Shown: positions 22,101-36,578 of the stretch, in pieces
How the letters are laid out: each line of letters opens with the position of its first letter
Position numbering within the stretch: position 1 is the stretch's first letter
Assembly: GCF_901933205.1 (NCBI RefSeq)
Contig: NC_044572.1
Coordinates: forward strand, 74,707,465 to 74,771,464
From: Camarhynchus parvulus
Taxonomy: Eukaryota > Chordata > Aves > Passeriformes > Thraupidae
Length of the DNA: 64,000 nt
Direction: 5' to 3'
Program-made: the position numbers and the translations under genes
Notes under the pieces: generated by a model
The model's input: only the letters and a program-made list of their open reading frames with translations
Database searches by the model: none
Told to the model about the DNA's origin: nothing

Positions 22101-25100
22101 AGTGGTAGGATGAGAAGACATTTTGGATGTGATTTTAAATGTTTGTACAGTGCTCTTAAGGTTTATTTTTACTTCTCATTTTTGGGGATGATATGGATTT
22201 TCTCACCCTACCACTGTGTTTGTGCTGAATGACCATCAGGCTGCTCACTCGTTCAGCAACTGACAAACACTAAATCTTGATAAATGCTTCCAATAAAACT
22301 GCCATAAACCTTACTAGCTCTAAACTCTCCTAGATATAAACCACTCCTAGTTAATATATAGTACAGCTAAAACATGAATGAGTAGAGGAATAGTTGCCTT
22401 ATATTTTTTTTATACAAAGATATAAGGCCTATGGAAATTAAAAAGATGAACTTTGTTTTCTACCAACTGCACATGCAACATAGATACAAAAGAAATTGCC
22501 ATAAGAAGTAGAGCTGTTCTTCAAATAAATTTATTTTCTTATAGCTGAATTTAAAGATTCTCCAACAGCTTCTGTCACTAACAAAATATGATAGTTTCAC
22601 TCAATTAACATTTTTCTAAGGAAAGCCACTGACAGTGAAAAAAATCTAACTAGAAAGTATACCTGTTAACATTGTTTCTTCCACTTTTTCTGCTTCTACA
22701 CTTTGGCAAACAGGCACATTCACAGCGTTAAGTAGTGATGAAATGCTTAAAAATATGTGGTTTTTTAACCTATTCGACTTTTTTTCATCCACCCATAAAA
22801 ATACTTCCTAAAGAGTTTGGATATCATGGGGGGAGTTTGTTGTTCAAATCAGGCATTAGAACTAGAATTGTAATTGAAATAATATTGCTATGTTGACCTT
22901 TTTGGTCATATGGTGTAATATGGTAAAAGGATATGCACTTAAAATATTTCATATATTTGGCTTTCATTATGTAACATTTTTATTTTGTTTTAAAAGTATT
23001 ATACAAGGACCTTCCCAGAAGCAGTGCCAAGGATCTCAAAACTGTAAGCAGATTTCAAACCTAAATTAGGTTTCCCAGCTGCTTAGTGGTATATACTCAC
23101 ATTCAAATAGTGAAAAATGGCTTTTGAAATGTGTACTACATTAAAACCCTGAGAAGTTTTATGTATTTTAATTTTCTGAGTGTTGCAGCAAATTTCAGAC
23201 TTGAAAGTCTCTTGTGATTGCTGCCTGAAGCATTTATAGAAAGCGATTTTCTTCCTTTTCCCTCCCCTTGCATCACAGTATAATGATTTTTGAGGATCAA
23301 TATTGTATTCCTGCATTTGGAAGCTTAAACTCATGCAATTTTATTTCTGTCTAATGTTTTCCTACTTAAGCATGTTGGGCTTATTGAAATTTGAAAGGAT
23401 ATTCAAACTCATCATTTCCAAAGACCAAAATCCCAGGTCATTCTCTCTCCCCTTCACAGATCCCATTTCCAGTGATAAATTTATCAAAAAATCCTGGTGT
23501 TTTACTCATATCTAAGAAATATATAGACTTATTTTATAATCTCCAATCCTTCAAGCTTAATGGACTAATAACAGGAACATGTGCTTTTTGTGGGCAAGGC
23601 AAAGATTTTCACTTAAACTATAACCATAGGTGTAATTATTAACAAAATTTGTTTAACAGAGTGATTTTTTTGCAATGAAACATAAAAACACTTCAAGATT
23701 TCAAAGTTTGTGTTAATGATGTTAATTGTAGATTAAGCTGGGTCCCAGGTGTAATGCAAAAAACATAGGATTTTTATTTTTATCTTTATCTTCGATACCT
23801 TAATTTAATGTGGCATATCTGTATCATTGTATTCTTATTTTCTTTACATTGAAAACAGCACAATGAAAACATGTCCTGAAACAAACTCTGGGTTCTGTTA
23901 TTTTTCATATAGACATTCCCTCATCCCTGGAAAGAAGGAATTGTAAATGTCACCACTATGAAATATCTACATAGGAATTTGTGAACTTGTTTATTTTCTG
24001 TGTCAAAATGTGTACATGTTTAAACCATTATTTTTTTGTTGTCATTGAGATGATAGAATTAGGGTTCTTGTTCTCATGTCTTGATATTTTAAATGGGAAA
24101 TGATGATCCTTAGAGAATTTAGGGCCATAATATCCTTCTGTTTCATTCTAGCTTTCAGGTAGGAGATAAGTACTCAGATTTTTTTGAGGCTTTAAGTTAA
24201 AATGTTATATAGAGACTGAACCCCAATAAGAAGCAATGAGAAGCAAGAAATGATGCTTTTTATGTCAAGTGCAAAGTGGAAAGCTTTGCTTTGGAATCTG
24301 TCAAATATCTCTTGCCTGTGTCTTACCTAAATACCCACAGACATGTAGACTTACCCTTGTCAGGGGAAGCTCATTAAATCCTACTCTTAGACAGAACACC
24401 TGACAGGAAAAGAATCTTCCTCTCACGGCTTCTCCTGGAATTTTCTTTATGTCATGAGATTTTTCCTCTATGAAGAATAGACTTTTCAAACTTTTGTGGA
24501 CTTAGTTTAGAATTATAACATTTCACTTTCTTGTCCAATTAATTTAAAATTACATGGGAAATGTTATTTCTGCCTCAGATATAATTTAGCAGTTCCGAAC
24601 AAAACTTGCTGTCCTGGTATATTGGTAAAAGGAATGAACAAGAGGAAAAAATAACATTATTTTGGAAACAATAGCACTTTCCTAATCATTGTATCATTGT
24701 TTCCAGTATCATTGTATCATTTAAATTTGATTTACTCATTTATTTATGTAATATGTGAGGCTAGTCAGCGCTAATGCTGTAGGTAATGTAAATTAATTTT
24801 TGTGGTTCAGCTTATTTTGATGCTAGGCATCTAATCCTGGTGCCCTGTACTTCCACATTGTATGTGACAATTTCTTATTTTGAAACTTTTCTTCCCCTGT
24901 TAAAGTCACACAGTTGCAACAATAGATGTTGGCATAATGAGATCCTTATTAAAAAAAAAACAAAGGGAAATTAAACCAGTGGAATCAGAAAATCACGGTG
25001 GTTTGAATGCTATCTAATACTAAGTAAACGTACAGATGTGGTGGTTCAGCTTTCTCATGTGGGAAAATGAAAAGAGAATTACTTTGTGAATTCTCAACAA

Positions 25101-25919
25101 TGAGTCAGTTTTCAGCCTTGGGATGAACTGTAGAAGCCCTGGTCAAAACCTTCCTGAAGGAAATATTTTTCTTTTGAGAGTTTTATTTGTAGCTGAAGAA
25201 ATCCTTTTGCAAACAGAATTTGCTTTCCTGGAGAAAAAAATAAAGGAAATAAATAAATAGTTGAAACAAAATATTCTGCAGACAAAGACATCTAAAAACT
25301 GAAAGCATTTAATTCAGGAATTTTGCATGACATTGTAGCTGTTGCCTCATGATCCTGACTGAAAAGCAGAAATGCTGTTTTTATGTCCCTCCATGTAGTG
25401 CTTCAAGGCCTTGTCAGTCTTGTTCCCTAAGGAGAGTGTTGGCCTGTGGAACAGCATGGAGAATACAGGGAGTAAGAACAGTCCCTACAGGGAGTAGGAC
25501 TGTAAATCTGAACTATCTCTCTCATGTAAGATCAACAAAAATTATATTTTGTATTTTGGCCCCTCTTTTATCTTAAAAGAAAATACCTTTCTTTTGAACA
25601 TTCTTTAACTCTCTTATTTTAATACTACCTTGGTTCACACTTTTTGTATAAGATTTAAGACTCCAAAGTATATTTTATCTGTTGCTTGTGAGCTTAATAA
25701 TGTGGAAAGTTGTGTTTATCCATCTTCTTTATAGAGGTTTTCACCTCTAGTTCATTCAGCACTCACTTTATTCTATTGCTTCTTCACTCCAGATCAAGAC
25801 TTGGAGGAGTACAAGTGATACCACAGACTAAATTGAAGAAATTTAAGAGCTTGGAAGAATTATTAGGCCTTAGCTGTTGTCTGACAACCTAAATAATTAT
25901 TTTAACATCAAGGCTTGAC
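19193..25919. other. AT-rich sequence, probable intron; nothing recognised
   Basis: The stretch has A-runs (16 As at 19,293-19,308; 10 As at 24,951-24,960) and short direct repeats of ATTGTATC near 24,690-24,720. No CR1 words, exons with paired splice sites or structured RNA genes are recognised. The open frames are short and AT-driven. Confidence 0.5.
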
Positions 25920-26700
25920 CCTCTTCTACACTTAGTGAAAAGACTGTATGCTGTTTTGTCATTCTTGTAACAGCTAAGGCAGATTATTTTTAATCTTTCC
26001 TTGAGGATATTTATCAGATAGATAGCTTAATGTTGGTACCTTATGATTTCTCGACAGCTGGCCATAAAACCTGATAAATGCTCCTGCCAACAAAACAACA
26101 CGTGAGTTCCAAAAAAAAGTTTCTGGTTTTTAATAAGGTAGATTATTTGATTAATGTGCAGTATGCATTCTAATTACAAAAAAAAAAAAAAGAGGAAGAG
26201 GAAATTTGTTATTTCCCCATTCATTATTCCTTAATTAGACTACAACTAATCAGTATTTATGATTGGCTAAAATAACCCCAGATTTAATTTACTGCACTGC
26301 CATTACAGACAGATAAAAAGAAATCATGAATTATATCTCGCTGCCAAGACAGCACAAAAGAACAAGGAAATTGGATGAACCTTGAAATATTGTAAACATG
26401 ACTCTGTCTGCAATCTCTCAGATTAGTAATTTATTTCAGCAAATGAAATGCTTCTCTTGTGAAGTGACAGGGTATATTTTTTAAAAATATGCAATATTTA
26501 CATATATTCTGAGTACCAGAGTAGTACGTGAGACCAATGCATTTATTTTGGTTTTGGCTTGGGTAACAGCATTTTGCATACTTAACATCAAAATCGATCA
26601 AATGGACCAAATGAGTCGTGATATTAAAACAACTCTGACATTGTTACAGCTTCATTGTGGAGCTGAAATGTAGAATGGAAACTTTTATTTAGATGTGGGG
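25920..26700. promoter_or_regulatory. Candidate conserved non-coding (enhancer-like) segment
   Basis: The sequence is repeat-free and dense in transcription-factor-like words: GATA sites in TTATCAGATAGATAG near 26,010-26,030 and again near 26,070 and 26,310, an E-box CAGCTG near 26,057, homeodomain-type TTAATTAG near 26,230-26,240, and scattered CGs (TCTCGACAGC, ATCTCGCTGCC, AAATCGATC) in a region where CG is otherwise rare. Conserved non-coding elements in the introns of developmental genes often look like this. That is inference from composition only; conservation cannot be tested here. Confidence 0.25.
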
Positions 26701-27689
26701 TTTTTTTGCCTAAGTCAGCTTAATTCTACCAGTCTGGGTTTGTTGTGGTGTCTGTTATGTGTTTCCACTACCTGCACTGCTGGTCTCTGTTTTAGCGTGT
26801 GTATATTAGGGCAAGAAAGTAGGACAAAAAGAGAGAGTAAATTTTCCTAATTACATTGTCATTTATACTCATTTTCTTGCATGGTGGTGTCAAAGTAACT
26901 TGCCTCTGCATGATACAGTCATGTGCATATGAAAGCAATATATTTGTTTTCATATGGGAATCTGCTGACTATGCAGGCAAACACAACATGTGCCTGTGGT
27001 ACAAGGTGTGGAAAATTCTGAATAGTCAAAGTTAGTTCTTTCTCTGAAGTACTGTCATTGTTTTGTGTGCCCAGTAGAGGAAAAGAGAGATAGGAAGAAA
27101 GATGTCAAAGCAGAAATTAGCACAATTGTTAGCAGTTAAGGAATACTTTTGGGCTTTAAGAAAATAAAGTTTAAATCCCTGTTTGCTTCAACTTTAACTC
27201 AGGTCTCATTTTAAGTAACTTTGCCTCCAAATTTTACAGCCTGAGTCTCTCCAAGGAAGTTATTTGAATTTTTATAAAAGCTAAAAGATCATTGGTAGGG
27301 ACAGGAATTGTAAATTACTCAGTAGCACAGTGGGCAGAATAATTACCCACTCTTTCAGAGGCAGGTTGGGCTTCTGTTCTGAATCAATCCAAGCAGAGGC
27401 TTCAAACCTTGGTCTCCCTAACTCAGATAAGTTGCCTTCTGCAATATTATTTGGTCTAAAATTTAGCTTGAGGCTTTTTATAGATGATTCAATACTGCCT
27501 GTGAGGAGTGTTCCCAACTGAAATCTGAAAAAGTATGTAAGTACCGAAGATACATGTTAACTACTTTACGTCTTTCAACTTTTTTTGCATTCTAGTCTAG
27601 GGATTGTGTTTTGGCTGAATTTATTTTCTCTTCAATTAGTGTAGATCCAAATGCTTCAAAAATTAAGGCAGACAGTAAGACACCGTAAT

Positions 27690-28010
27690 CTGAAGATTTG
27701 TAATCCTGAATTTCACAGTGCGAAAGCTCTCAAGGTCCTGGCTACAATAAAACCAAGTCATTGAAAATGCTTATGTCCTTGTAATCCAGCTGCACACAAA
27801 AACAGCTGTTGTGACTCACTGTGGGCTCAGCAACAAGCCACAGGGTCATTTTTATTTCGTCTGATTCTATGTCTTGTAATTACGTAGGTGCAGTGCGTAA
27901 GATTGAGTCATTTATGGTCAACCATTGGTTCTTACTGCTTTAAATAGCATATAAAAATGATCAGTTCAGTAGGCTGTCATTGACAAGAATCGCTGAAAAT
28001 GGCAGAAAAC
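27690..28010. promoter_or_regulatory. Candidate conserved non-coding segment
   Basis: Repeat-free sequence contains clustered motif-like words: CAGCTG-type E-boxes (near 27,788 and 27,804), TGACTCA near 27,813, TGAGTCA near 27,904 (both AP-1-like), CAACCATTGG with a CCAAT core on the minus strand, and several CGs. As with the other candidates, the call rests on composition and motif density and has not been tested by alignment. Confidence 0.2.
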
Positions 28011-29354
28011 TGTGTACTTATCTCTGTTTCTTCAGTAAGATTCTTTCTTGCCTGCTTTTTCAGGCAGAGCTTATCCATGACGTGCAGGGCATCTTTTCTG
28101 TGTATGTGTGCACAAGCGAGATCTCAGCGTCCTGCTAGTCCTGCTGATGTTATTATCCCTTTTTCTTCTTTTTCTTTCTTCTAAGCTTTTGATATATATT
28201 TTTTTTTATTTTGCTTTTTCTTTCTCTTGCATATTTATTTTCTTCCATTAATTTCTACCTCTCTGGTCTTTCTGTGGTTTCCCTTCTCTCACTGGAAAGA
28301 GGTAATACAGTTCAGTAATGCTACTGTATTAGATTTAAGGAACCTTCTTCTTCATGCCAAGAAAGCTGGGTCACATCTGCAGAAAACAATAGTTCTCAAA
28401 TGCATCAGATACAGGGAAAGAAGCCTGAGGCTTCATGTAGCACAAAAAGAGCTGGAATATTTCTGTAGTGAACTTCATTTGCATCATGCCTGTACCTTAG
28501 TAGACATCTCCCTTTGATTGCATGTCTTATTTTTACTTCTGTACTTTGTAGCTATGCACAATTGCACCAAGGAATTGAGGATGTGAAGACACATCCAATC
28601 TGTATAAATATTTGTCTGTAAAGACAAGAAAATACATAAATAATTAATGGAAATAATGATGCACATCTGTATTACGGACTGATCTATGAGGAGATTATTT
28701 AAAGGAACAACCTGGCAACTCCTAGAAATAGGTAATCAATACAACTGTATTTCTGCAAAAGTTCTGATAGCATTTTGTTGTGCAAAGCTGAATCTTAATT
28801 CTGATTATTATTAAAGTATTATGTATTAGAATGTCTTCTTCACTACACAAGAACTATTTTCCTAATGATTTTTTTCATTATTGAGGCATTTTAATGATTA
28901 GGCAACCAGCAAAGAAGAAATAGGACAGCCTATCTACACTAAGCTAGACTCATACTCTTTTGGAAATATGCAAAATTATTTTTATTATGTTCATTTTCTT
29001 CAGGCACCTTCTGCTTGACCTTGGCAAGACTTGCAATGAGGACTTTTACAATATGATTTCAAGGAGACTGGATGCATTTAAAATTTCCACATGGATTCAT
29101 ATATCTCAGCAATCTTTAAAAATGCCCTGTGTTCTATTTTTCAAAGAATTGAGCTTATTTCTGTCAAATATACAAGCTCGAGTTTTATTTTGCTTGTTGG
29201 GAACTTTTGAATGCTTTCCAGGTGCTGCTGTGTCTCTTGAAAAACTAAAACAATAGCTTTGCAAGTGATGCCATCTGCCTGCATCCTTTGAAATATGTTA
29301 ACTGAAACAAGTAGCCTTGGAGAAGGATTAACTCTTTCAGAGCTGACCATAGAG

Positions 29355-29394
29355 TGTTGACCTTACTACTGCAGTGCTGACCTTATTACTGCAG
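29355..29394. repeat. 20-bp tandem duplication
   Basis: Positions 29,355-29,374 and 29,375-29,394 are two adjacent copies of the same 20-mer (TGYTGACCTTAYTACTGCAG), differing at two sites. It is a simple local duplication with no associated gene. Confidence 0.85.
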
Positions 29395-32300
29395 AAACCC
29401 TGCCTGTAGCTGGGGCTGTAGAGCCACATGGGAGTTTCTCTGCTGTGTCACTGAGACTGTGACTGGCACAGCAGGTGAACTCTAAGGAGCTCTGTGGCCT
29501 TCTCGGACAAGAAAATCTGTACCAAATAGTGAATAGCTAACAAATGGTTTCAGTAGGTTAAATGTTTCATTGTTTCTTAGTTTAGGAGGATTTGCACAGA
29601 ACAAATGAATGCTGTTTTCCATATTGCCAATCAGGATGGGACAAGAAAGTGCTAAATAGGAAAGATGGAAGAGAATATAGTTTTGAGCTCTTGGCTGTGT
29701 GAATAGACACTGCACAGAAGTTAGTTGATGAGTTTAAAATTGCTAATTGAGTGTTCCAGCAGATACTTTAATTAAAATTTTTCCCCAAGGGAAACTATCC
29801 TTACTTAATTTTTCTACAAATCCTTTTTCTGAATGTGTCTTGTTCATCATATGGAATATGTTAATACTTTGACCTGTACAATATTTTGTTTGCTCATATG
29901 GCTAACACCTATGGGCAGTAACTTCAAATGTAAGGTTTTAGTGAGACAAAGTAACATAATTTTACTGCTGATATCTTAAAAAAAGCTGGAAAGTATTTTC
30001 CAAAATATAATTGACTCTATATTAGACATTAAAAAAATGTGTAAAACTTCATCTAATATTTATACCTGGCATGATTACTTTTGGCATAATTCATTTTGCT
30101 GTTTATCCATAGGATGAAAATCAGATTTTGTCCACTTTGAGTTTAATCAAAAGGCTGCAGCTGATTAACTTTCTTTTGTTGGAGTTCTTCCATAATGGAG
30201 TCCCCGTGACACCAAACAAAAAAATAACTAATTGGTCAGCTGCCACTTACCATTTCTTCCTTTACACTGGCTTTTTCTGAAAATGGCTTTTTCTCCTTAG
30301 CCTGGGGCATAATCCTGAGACATGCACACAGTTAGGGATGATAAAACTGCAGGACAGAGTTATCAACCCATATAGATGTAGTGACAAAGAAAATAGGTCC
30401 CCTGTGTTCTTTATGTGGCTTGATTTTTGTTAAAAATCCTATTTACACACTGCAGGGGCTAAATAAAGGGTAAAACAATGCAGACGTGGTGTCATGAACA
30501 TGGATGGATGTTCCATCCATGACACAGATTCTACAAACACGGTGTGTATTAGAAAGCTAAAAGCATAGAAAAGCACAACATTGATAACATGATCAAATGG
30601 TCTGCGTTCTAGCAATAACACATATCCTAAATCAGGGTTTGTGACAGTGTGCAGGTGAGAATCTATGTGGAGCCGAAGAGTTCTGGGAAGGAGAGGTATC
30701 TTGGAGGACTTTGTCATATTCATTAACAGAGAAATACACTGCCCTAAATGGAGCAGATAAATGGTATTTTTTCAAGCAAGTGTGTGCATTTTATCATGTA
30801 TTATTACATAATCTGTGCTTCTGAAAATACAGCAGATTTTTTGTTTCAAGGTGTCTTCTTTCTGACTCTTTCCCTGGCTTTTTCTTCTCTTGATGAATTG
30901 AAAGAGTGTTGCTTTTATCCTCTGAGGATGAAACAGTATATTGTTAGAAGTATTCTTTCAGAAGTGAATGTCTTCCACCAGCTCTAATGAGACCTGACTT
31001 AGTGACTTCTTCCAAGTTTTGAGAATGTATTTTCTGATACCTTTACATATATATAAGTACAATATTTACTTCCACCTTTCCTTGCTCACTTGCACACTCA
31101 ATTCTCCCTAAATGCACTTTTCCCATGTTAACAGGTTTCTGTTTCTATTTTCCATTCAGTTTGTTCATTATATGTTGGATTTAATTAAATCATCTTAGCT
31201 CCTATAAAAGCATTATCCCTTACTTCTGTAAGGAGTTCATTTAAGATGTCCTTACTCCCTCCTACTTGACTTGCTCATGTTATGTGTGGTAGAGTTATCC
31301 TCTTTAGAACAGAGTAGGGCTTTCATAGGTCATTAAATCTGTGTTGCCATGAAAACAGCTTTCTCTAGGAGGCTTTTTATTAGCAGTCGACAAACTGAAA
31401 TTCTATCTTTGGTGCCTGACATCATATTTGGTATAGTATTCTTCTGTCTATAAGGGGCCAAGTGCTGTGAAAAAGAGGGGTAGCAGTGGAACAGAGCTGA
31501 TAGTGTGGCATCTAGGGAGTAACCAGGAGGGTTACTTCTGCAAGCATAATAATTTCAGTTAGCAAATACTGTACCACAGCTATCCTCAAAACAGTATTTG
31601 CTTCTGTGTCCCTTGGAGCTTTACACCTAAAAGGGCAGCAGCAGAATAAAGACAGTCACAATAATGAACCAACAGTGTAAGTGCTACTTCTACAGAAGTT
31701 CCTGTTCCCTCAGCTCATGTGGGTGTGCAAGCCTCTCTGTGCTGGAAAAATGGAAAGAGGCGAAAATTTTCATTATTTTATTGTCCTTTGGGATCTTAAA
31801 TTTGTATTCAAGCTGTCCTAATGGTTAAATTGCGTTGCTGGGGTTTTTATAGCTGCAATGTTGACTATTTGGATTTTAATTCTCAGTTACTAGGGAGCTT
31901 GTTATAGGGAGGACTGAGATGCATTTTACTCCTTTGAACATAACCTCTGCAAAGAAGAGGAACTTCTATGTTCACTCAGTGCATTTGTGCAATATTGTTT
32001 CTCATAAAAAGACCAGTTTGATCAAGAAAAAACAGTAAACCAGTTAAAATAAAACATTTTAAGGCAATTTACCACACAATTATTATCAATTCCTTCTGTT
32101 TCTGGAGCAATGCTTTCTAAAAATTATCAGTCAGAAAGTAAAGATGCATAAAAGATAGTGGTAGCTGCTGTTAGCCTACAGACTATCAATAAATTAGACA
32201 AAATAATTTTCTTACAGTGTAATTAACTATTACACATCTCTACAAGTGGATGAATTTTTTTGCATGGATTTATATGTCCTTGAATGTCTTTCTCATGCAT

Positions 32301-34744
32301 TTCACATGCATTTCAGAGTACTTAAAATGCAGTTAATTTGCAGTTTAAATATTCAGTTGTTTTTCAAGCTCTGTGTTTGTTGATATGGACTTAGTCTGTT
32401 ATTGAGCATTTCAGAATTTAGGATTTGTGAATTGCCAAATTGAAGTAATAGAAGTGGTACTCAATTTGCCATAGAACTGCGATGGACTTTATACTGTTAC
32501 TAGGGAAGAGAAGAAGTTAAGTATATCTGTCACTGCACTGGCAGATAAATGTAACCACTGCTCTGTGCTATTACAGAATCAGAAAAAAATATTTATCTCT
32601 AAAAGTCTTTTCTAGCATTACATGTTATTTCTAACTTCATTAAATCACCTTACCCGAATTTCAGTTACCTTGAAATAAGTGCTGCTGAATGACCACTGAA
32701 GCTTCGCTTTATTAGAGGTCATGGTTTTGAAAGCTTTTGCATGGCTGAAAATACTTTTGATTCTGTACTTGTTTCCATCAGCTTTTCAGTAGTGTCACCT
32801 GATGGTTTTAAGCAAGTAAGTTTTTTGAGTTTTGTTAGAACAAATGAAAGCAAAACCAGTTTGAGGTCTTACTTTGCATCCAACTGGTTAAAAATGAAAA
32901 ATAAAAATCTTAATCAGGCAAAAAGGGCTGTGTTTTACTGTGCTGGAAATTCCCAGCATAAGTTATCTCTCTTAGGATACATCATCCACTATAGTACTAC
33001 AGTAAAGCCCATAATCCACAAAGCAAAAAAGAGGACATATAAAGAAGTTTTTTAGCTCAGTTTAAACCTGTCTTCTCTACAGAGATAACAAAGGTGAAAT
33101 ACAATGCCTATGTACACTTTCATTAAGATCTTAAAATACCTGAATGCCCATGTCTCAGTTACACCTCTTGCTTCCCTTGGTTCTCCTTAGAAAGGTGCTC
33201 AAGAAGAGGAATAATAGCCCTACAAAACTGTCTAAAACAGTTGGCATACAATTCTTCATACAGGAACACATCTCTAGACGCCGATACCCATTGCTAAAGT
33301 GCAAAGGAATTTCAAATGGCACATAGTATGTCATGTGTTCATTTATCAATCCTAGTCTGCTGGGCTTTGGTTTATTAAATGTGTAACTTCAGAATCTGCT
33401 GCTACTGAAAACTGCTACTGGTTTTACAAAAACATCTCTGAACCACACTTTTTCTTCTGTGTACACTTTTGTGATATGCAAACTCTGAAAACTCAGTTGA
33501 TACAAGTGCTCATTCTTCAGCAGGATTTTCAGTTTCTTGTATTTCCCCTTTTGACCTATTATGTAGACATTTTACTCAGCTTTTTCTTCAAATTAAGCAA
33601 TCTTTTTCCTGCTTTCCCAAAGATCTCTTATCAGTTTCTGAACTACATATAGCTACACTTCCTAATTTTTGATATGATATGTATTATTCAAGACGCACTA
33701 GTATATATTTATGTGTACGTGTAGGGCAGGGACCCAGTGACCTGGGAGACCTCAGAGAAAGAGAAACTGAGGAGGGTTTTTCCAGTAATGAGTAAGAAAA
33801 TGAGCAAGGAAAGCAGAACAAATTGTTTCTTCAACTGAAGAAATTATTAGAGACGGTTTGGGGGCAACTGTGCTAAGTTTTCACTGTCATAGATTCTTGG
33901 CAGTAGCTGTCCTAGTTTCAAGCAGAATGAAGTGTCTGAATTTATAGCTGGTGTGAAATTATGCTCTGGTATCAGCAAACAGAAATACTGAGTTCAGATC
34001 ATTCCTGAGTGCTTCAAAATCTAGAGCTCTGAAATAGATGTTTAGGTATCTAATTTTAGGCAGTCTGATTTGAAACTGGACCTATTATTTGTATATGTTT
34101 TGAAGACCAGCTGACAATTTATCTCACCACTTTAAATCTCCAGTATTTCAGACAGTTTCACACTGCTAGAAGGTATGATATTTGAAAGGCACTTTACTGT
34201 GTAGCAAAGCATTCATTCTTACTTCAATGAAAGCTGCAATAAATTTGATGGAAGTAAACAGATTTGAAATGTAATAGACTGACAGCTTACTAGTTATATC
34301 TGAAATATCTGACCATGAGCAGTCTAAATTTCAAACCAATTTTTCAGTGTCAGAAAATGTATTTGGGTTTTAGCTGAAGGGCAACTAAATGGTTCCATTT
34401 CCTACTCAGATCGAACTGTATTATTTTCTGGGATAACAAGGACCAGAATAAAATTCACTACTAAATTAATTTTAAGATAAAAAAGCAATAACATCAGTGA
34501 TTGTTATTGACTCATAATAAAAAAATTATAATTATTGTCTCCCCAACTACAACATTCAAGACTAGAACCCATCAAAATAAGTGTTTTTAGTTTTAATAAA
34601 TATACCAACACTGAGGCCACAAGAGCATGAATAAACTTGGGACATTTTAGGAAACAGAGAACTTGCAGCTCACAAAAAATCGGTCATGTTGCACAGGTTT
34701 GAAGAATTAATGTTAGATACTAGAATTTCCATCAAATACTTTTA

Positions 34745-34797
34745 TAGTAAAGATAAATGTAAATTTTAAAACTATAATAAATGTAAATTCTAAAAAT
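34745..34797. repeat. AT-rich direct repeat (ATAAATGTAAATTYTAAAA)
   Basis: Two near-identical copies of an AT-rich word of about 19 bp occur one after the other, separated by a few bases. It is compatible with replication slippage in AT-rich DNA. Confidence 0.6.
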
Positions 34798-35278
34798 ATT
34801 TCCAAAAACATGCATATTTTGGAATTGTTTCAAGAAAGGGGTCAAGTTGACATTGCTTTTGTGGTTTTTCAAAAATTCAGCCTTTTGCACAACTGTAAGT
34901 AAAATATTAATATATGGCACCTTTAACAGCTGGGATTTTGTGTGTGTAAGACTTTGTTAAAAGGGATAGTGATATCACATTTTGAAGTGGATTTTTCAGT
35001 AGCCTTTGAACAAGTGAGGCATTTACACAGGTGACCAGGTTGCTCAAATAAATTACCTCCCTTGCTGATTTGGTCTAGCAAAAGCCTTGTTAGGTGTCCT
35101 AAGTTCTTGCACTTAGGTTGCTTTATAATGAAGTCATTGAGGAGAGATGTGTACACCTCTACAGTGAACTGAACCAAAGATTTTTATGTAATTCCACAAT
35201 GAACTGCAGAGTTGAAGTTGATGTAATATTGCAAAAAAAGCTCTTTAGAAGAGCTTTGTGGAACAACTCTCTAATTGC

Positions 35279-35300
35279 ATATATATATATATATATATAT
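35279..35300. repeat. (AT)11 microsatellite
   Basis: This is an uninterrupted alternating AT run, self-complementary and likely polymorphic in length. Confidence 0.9.
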
Positions 35301-36578
35301 GTTTATAAGGAGTCACCTTATTAAGAAAAAGGAATAACGTTTAAGAAGAATCCTATAAATGTCAAGGCGAAGGCAGTCTTGAGGAAGCATTAATATCCTC
35401 TTAATTGTTGCAGTCACAAATGAAATTATAAGAATGGAAAATAATTAAAATGAGCTGATTGGTTTCATGGATATTTGAAGTGTGAATAGTATCAGCACTT
35501 TTGGCAGAGTGGCAGAACTGAGGAGATCTTTTCATTAGAAAAACACAGTGGCATGGCCAAAATCCTTTCCTTCTGTGCTTACAAACTTTCTTTCTTATGT
35601 GCATAACAAAATCTTTCTTTTGGCATAAAATGCTTGCAATAAGGCTGTATAGCTGGTCAGAAAATGCTGGTATGGTTTGGGTTTTTAATTTTTTCTTTTT
35701 TTCCCAAAAAAGCCAGGATATATTTCAACAGGGATTTTCTCAGGAGCCATCGTCAGCTGTAGCACAGCCTGCAAGTATTACAGTACAGGCTGTGTGTGGA
35801 TGTCTGTGAGAATAGAGTGATATGCAGGAACCAAAATGTTCACCTCTGATACACAAATCGCAGGCTGAAGTCTTGGTTCCAGTTGGCAGAACAAGGATTT
35901 CAATTTGCATTGGAGTCTTGAAATAGAAGACTTGCGAGGGAGAAATGCAAACATCATAGACACAAGAGAGCATTTCTTTACAAGAGGTGGTATTTAAGTA
36001 TTTTTAAAAGGTGGAAGAACATAAAATATTAAACAAGGCATTACTTCCAAGCTCTGTGGTCACAGACCTTACAGTGTATAAAATAAACAAATTAAATCCT
36101 CTAGATAAATAAAGCAGACATTCACCTGTGTCTTCTGTGGCCCAGGTGACCGGTCTAACCACTGTGCCCTTAGCCATACATGCACAAGGCAAAACCTTTG
36201 CTGACAGGAAATAATGTATTGAATTTTTGGGAGAAAACAGCATGACTGTAGAACATCCTGCTTGTTGTTTGCGTTGAGCAATGGGAGGAAACAAATGGCA
36301 GCTGTACATGCTTTAGACATAGCTATAGGTCCTCTGTGGTTCCAAAGCAAAATATTTTGAATAAAAGTTCCTTGGATCCAATGATTTTTTTTTTAATCCT
36401 TCCTCATTAGTGTTCTTAAAACCATTTTCTATTTAATTCCAATATTATTTTAAAATCTTACAGTTTCTATGGAACATCCTGCATTTTGGTCAGTTGTACT
36501 CAAGAGTTTCAATTTATCTCCTCGAAGTACTGATGTGAAACAGTTGTTCTAGGTTCAAATAGCTTTCCTGTATTAAGG

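Noticed and set aside
30490..30530. ATGGATGG/CCATCC inverted words as a hairpin
   Set aside because: The pairing needs a bulge of several bases and is weaker than other short inverted repeats listed; chance is sufficient.
32741..33055. 104-codon plus-strand open frame
   Set aside because: Lysine/serine-rich with no motif. AT-rich context and weak start context suggest chance.
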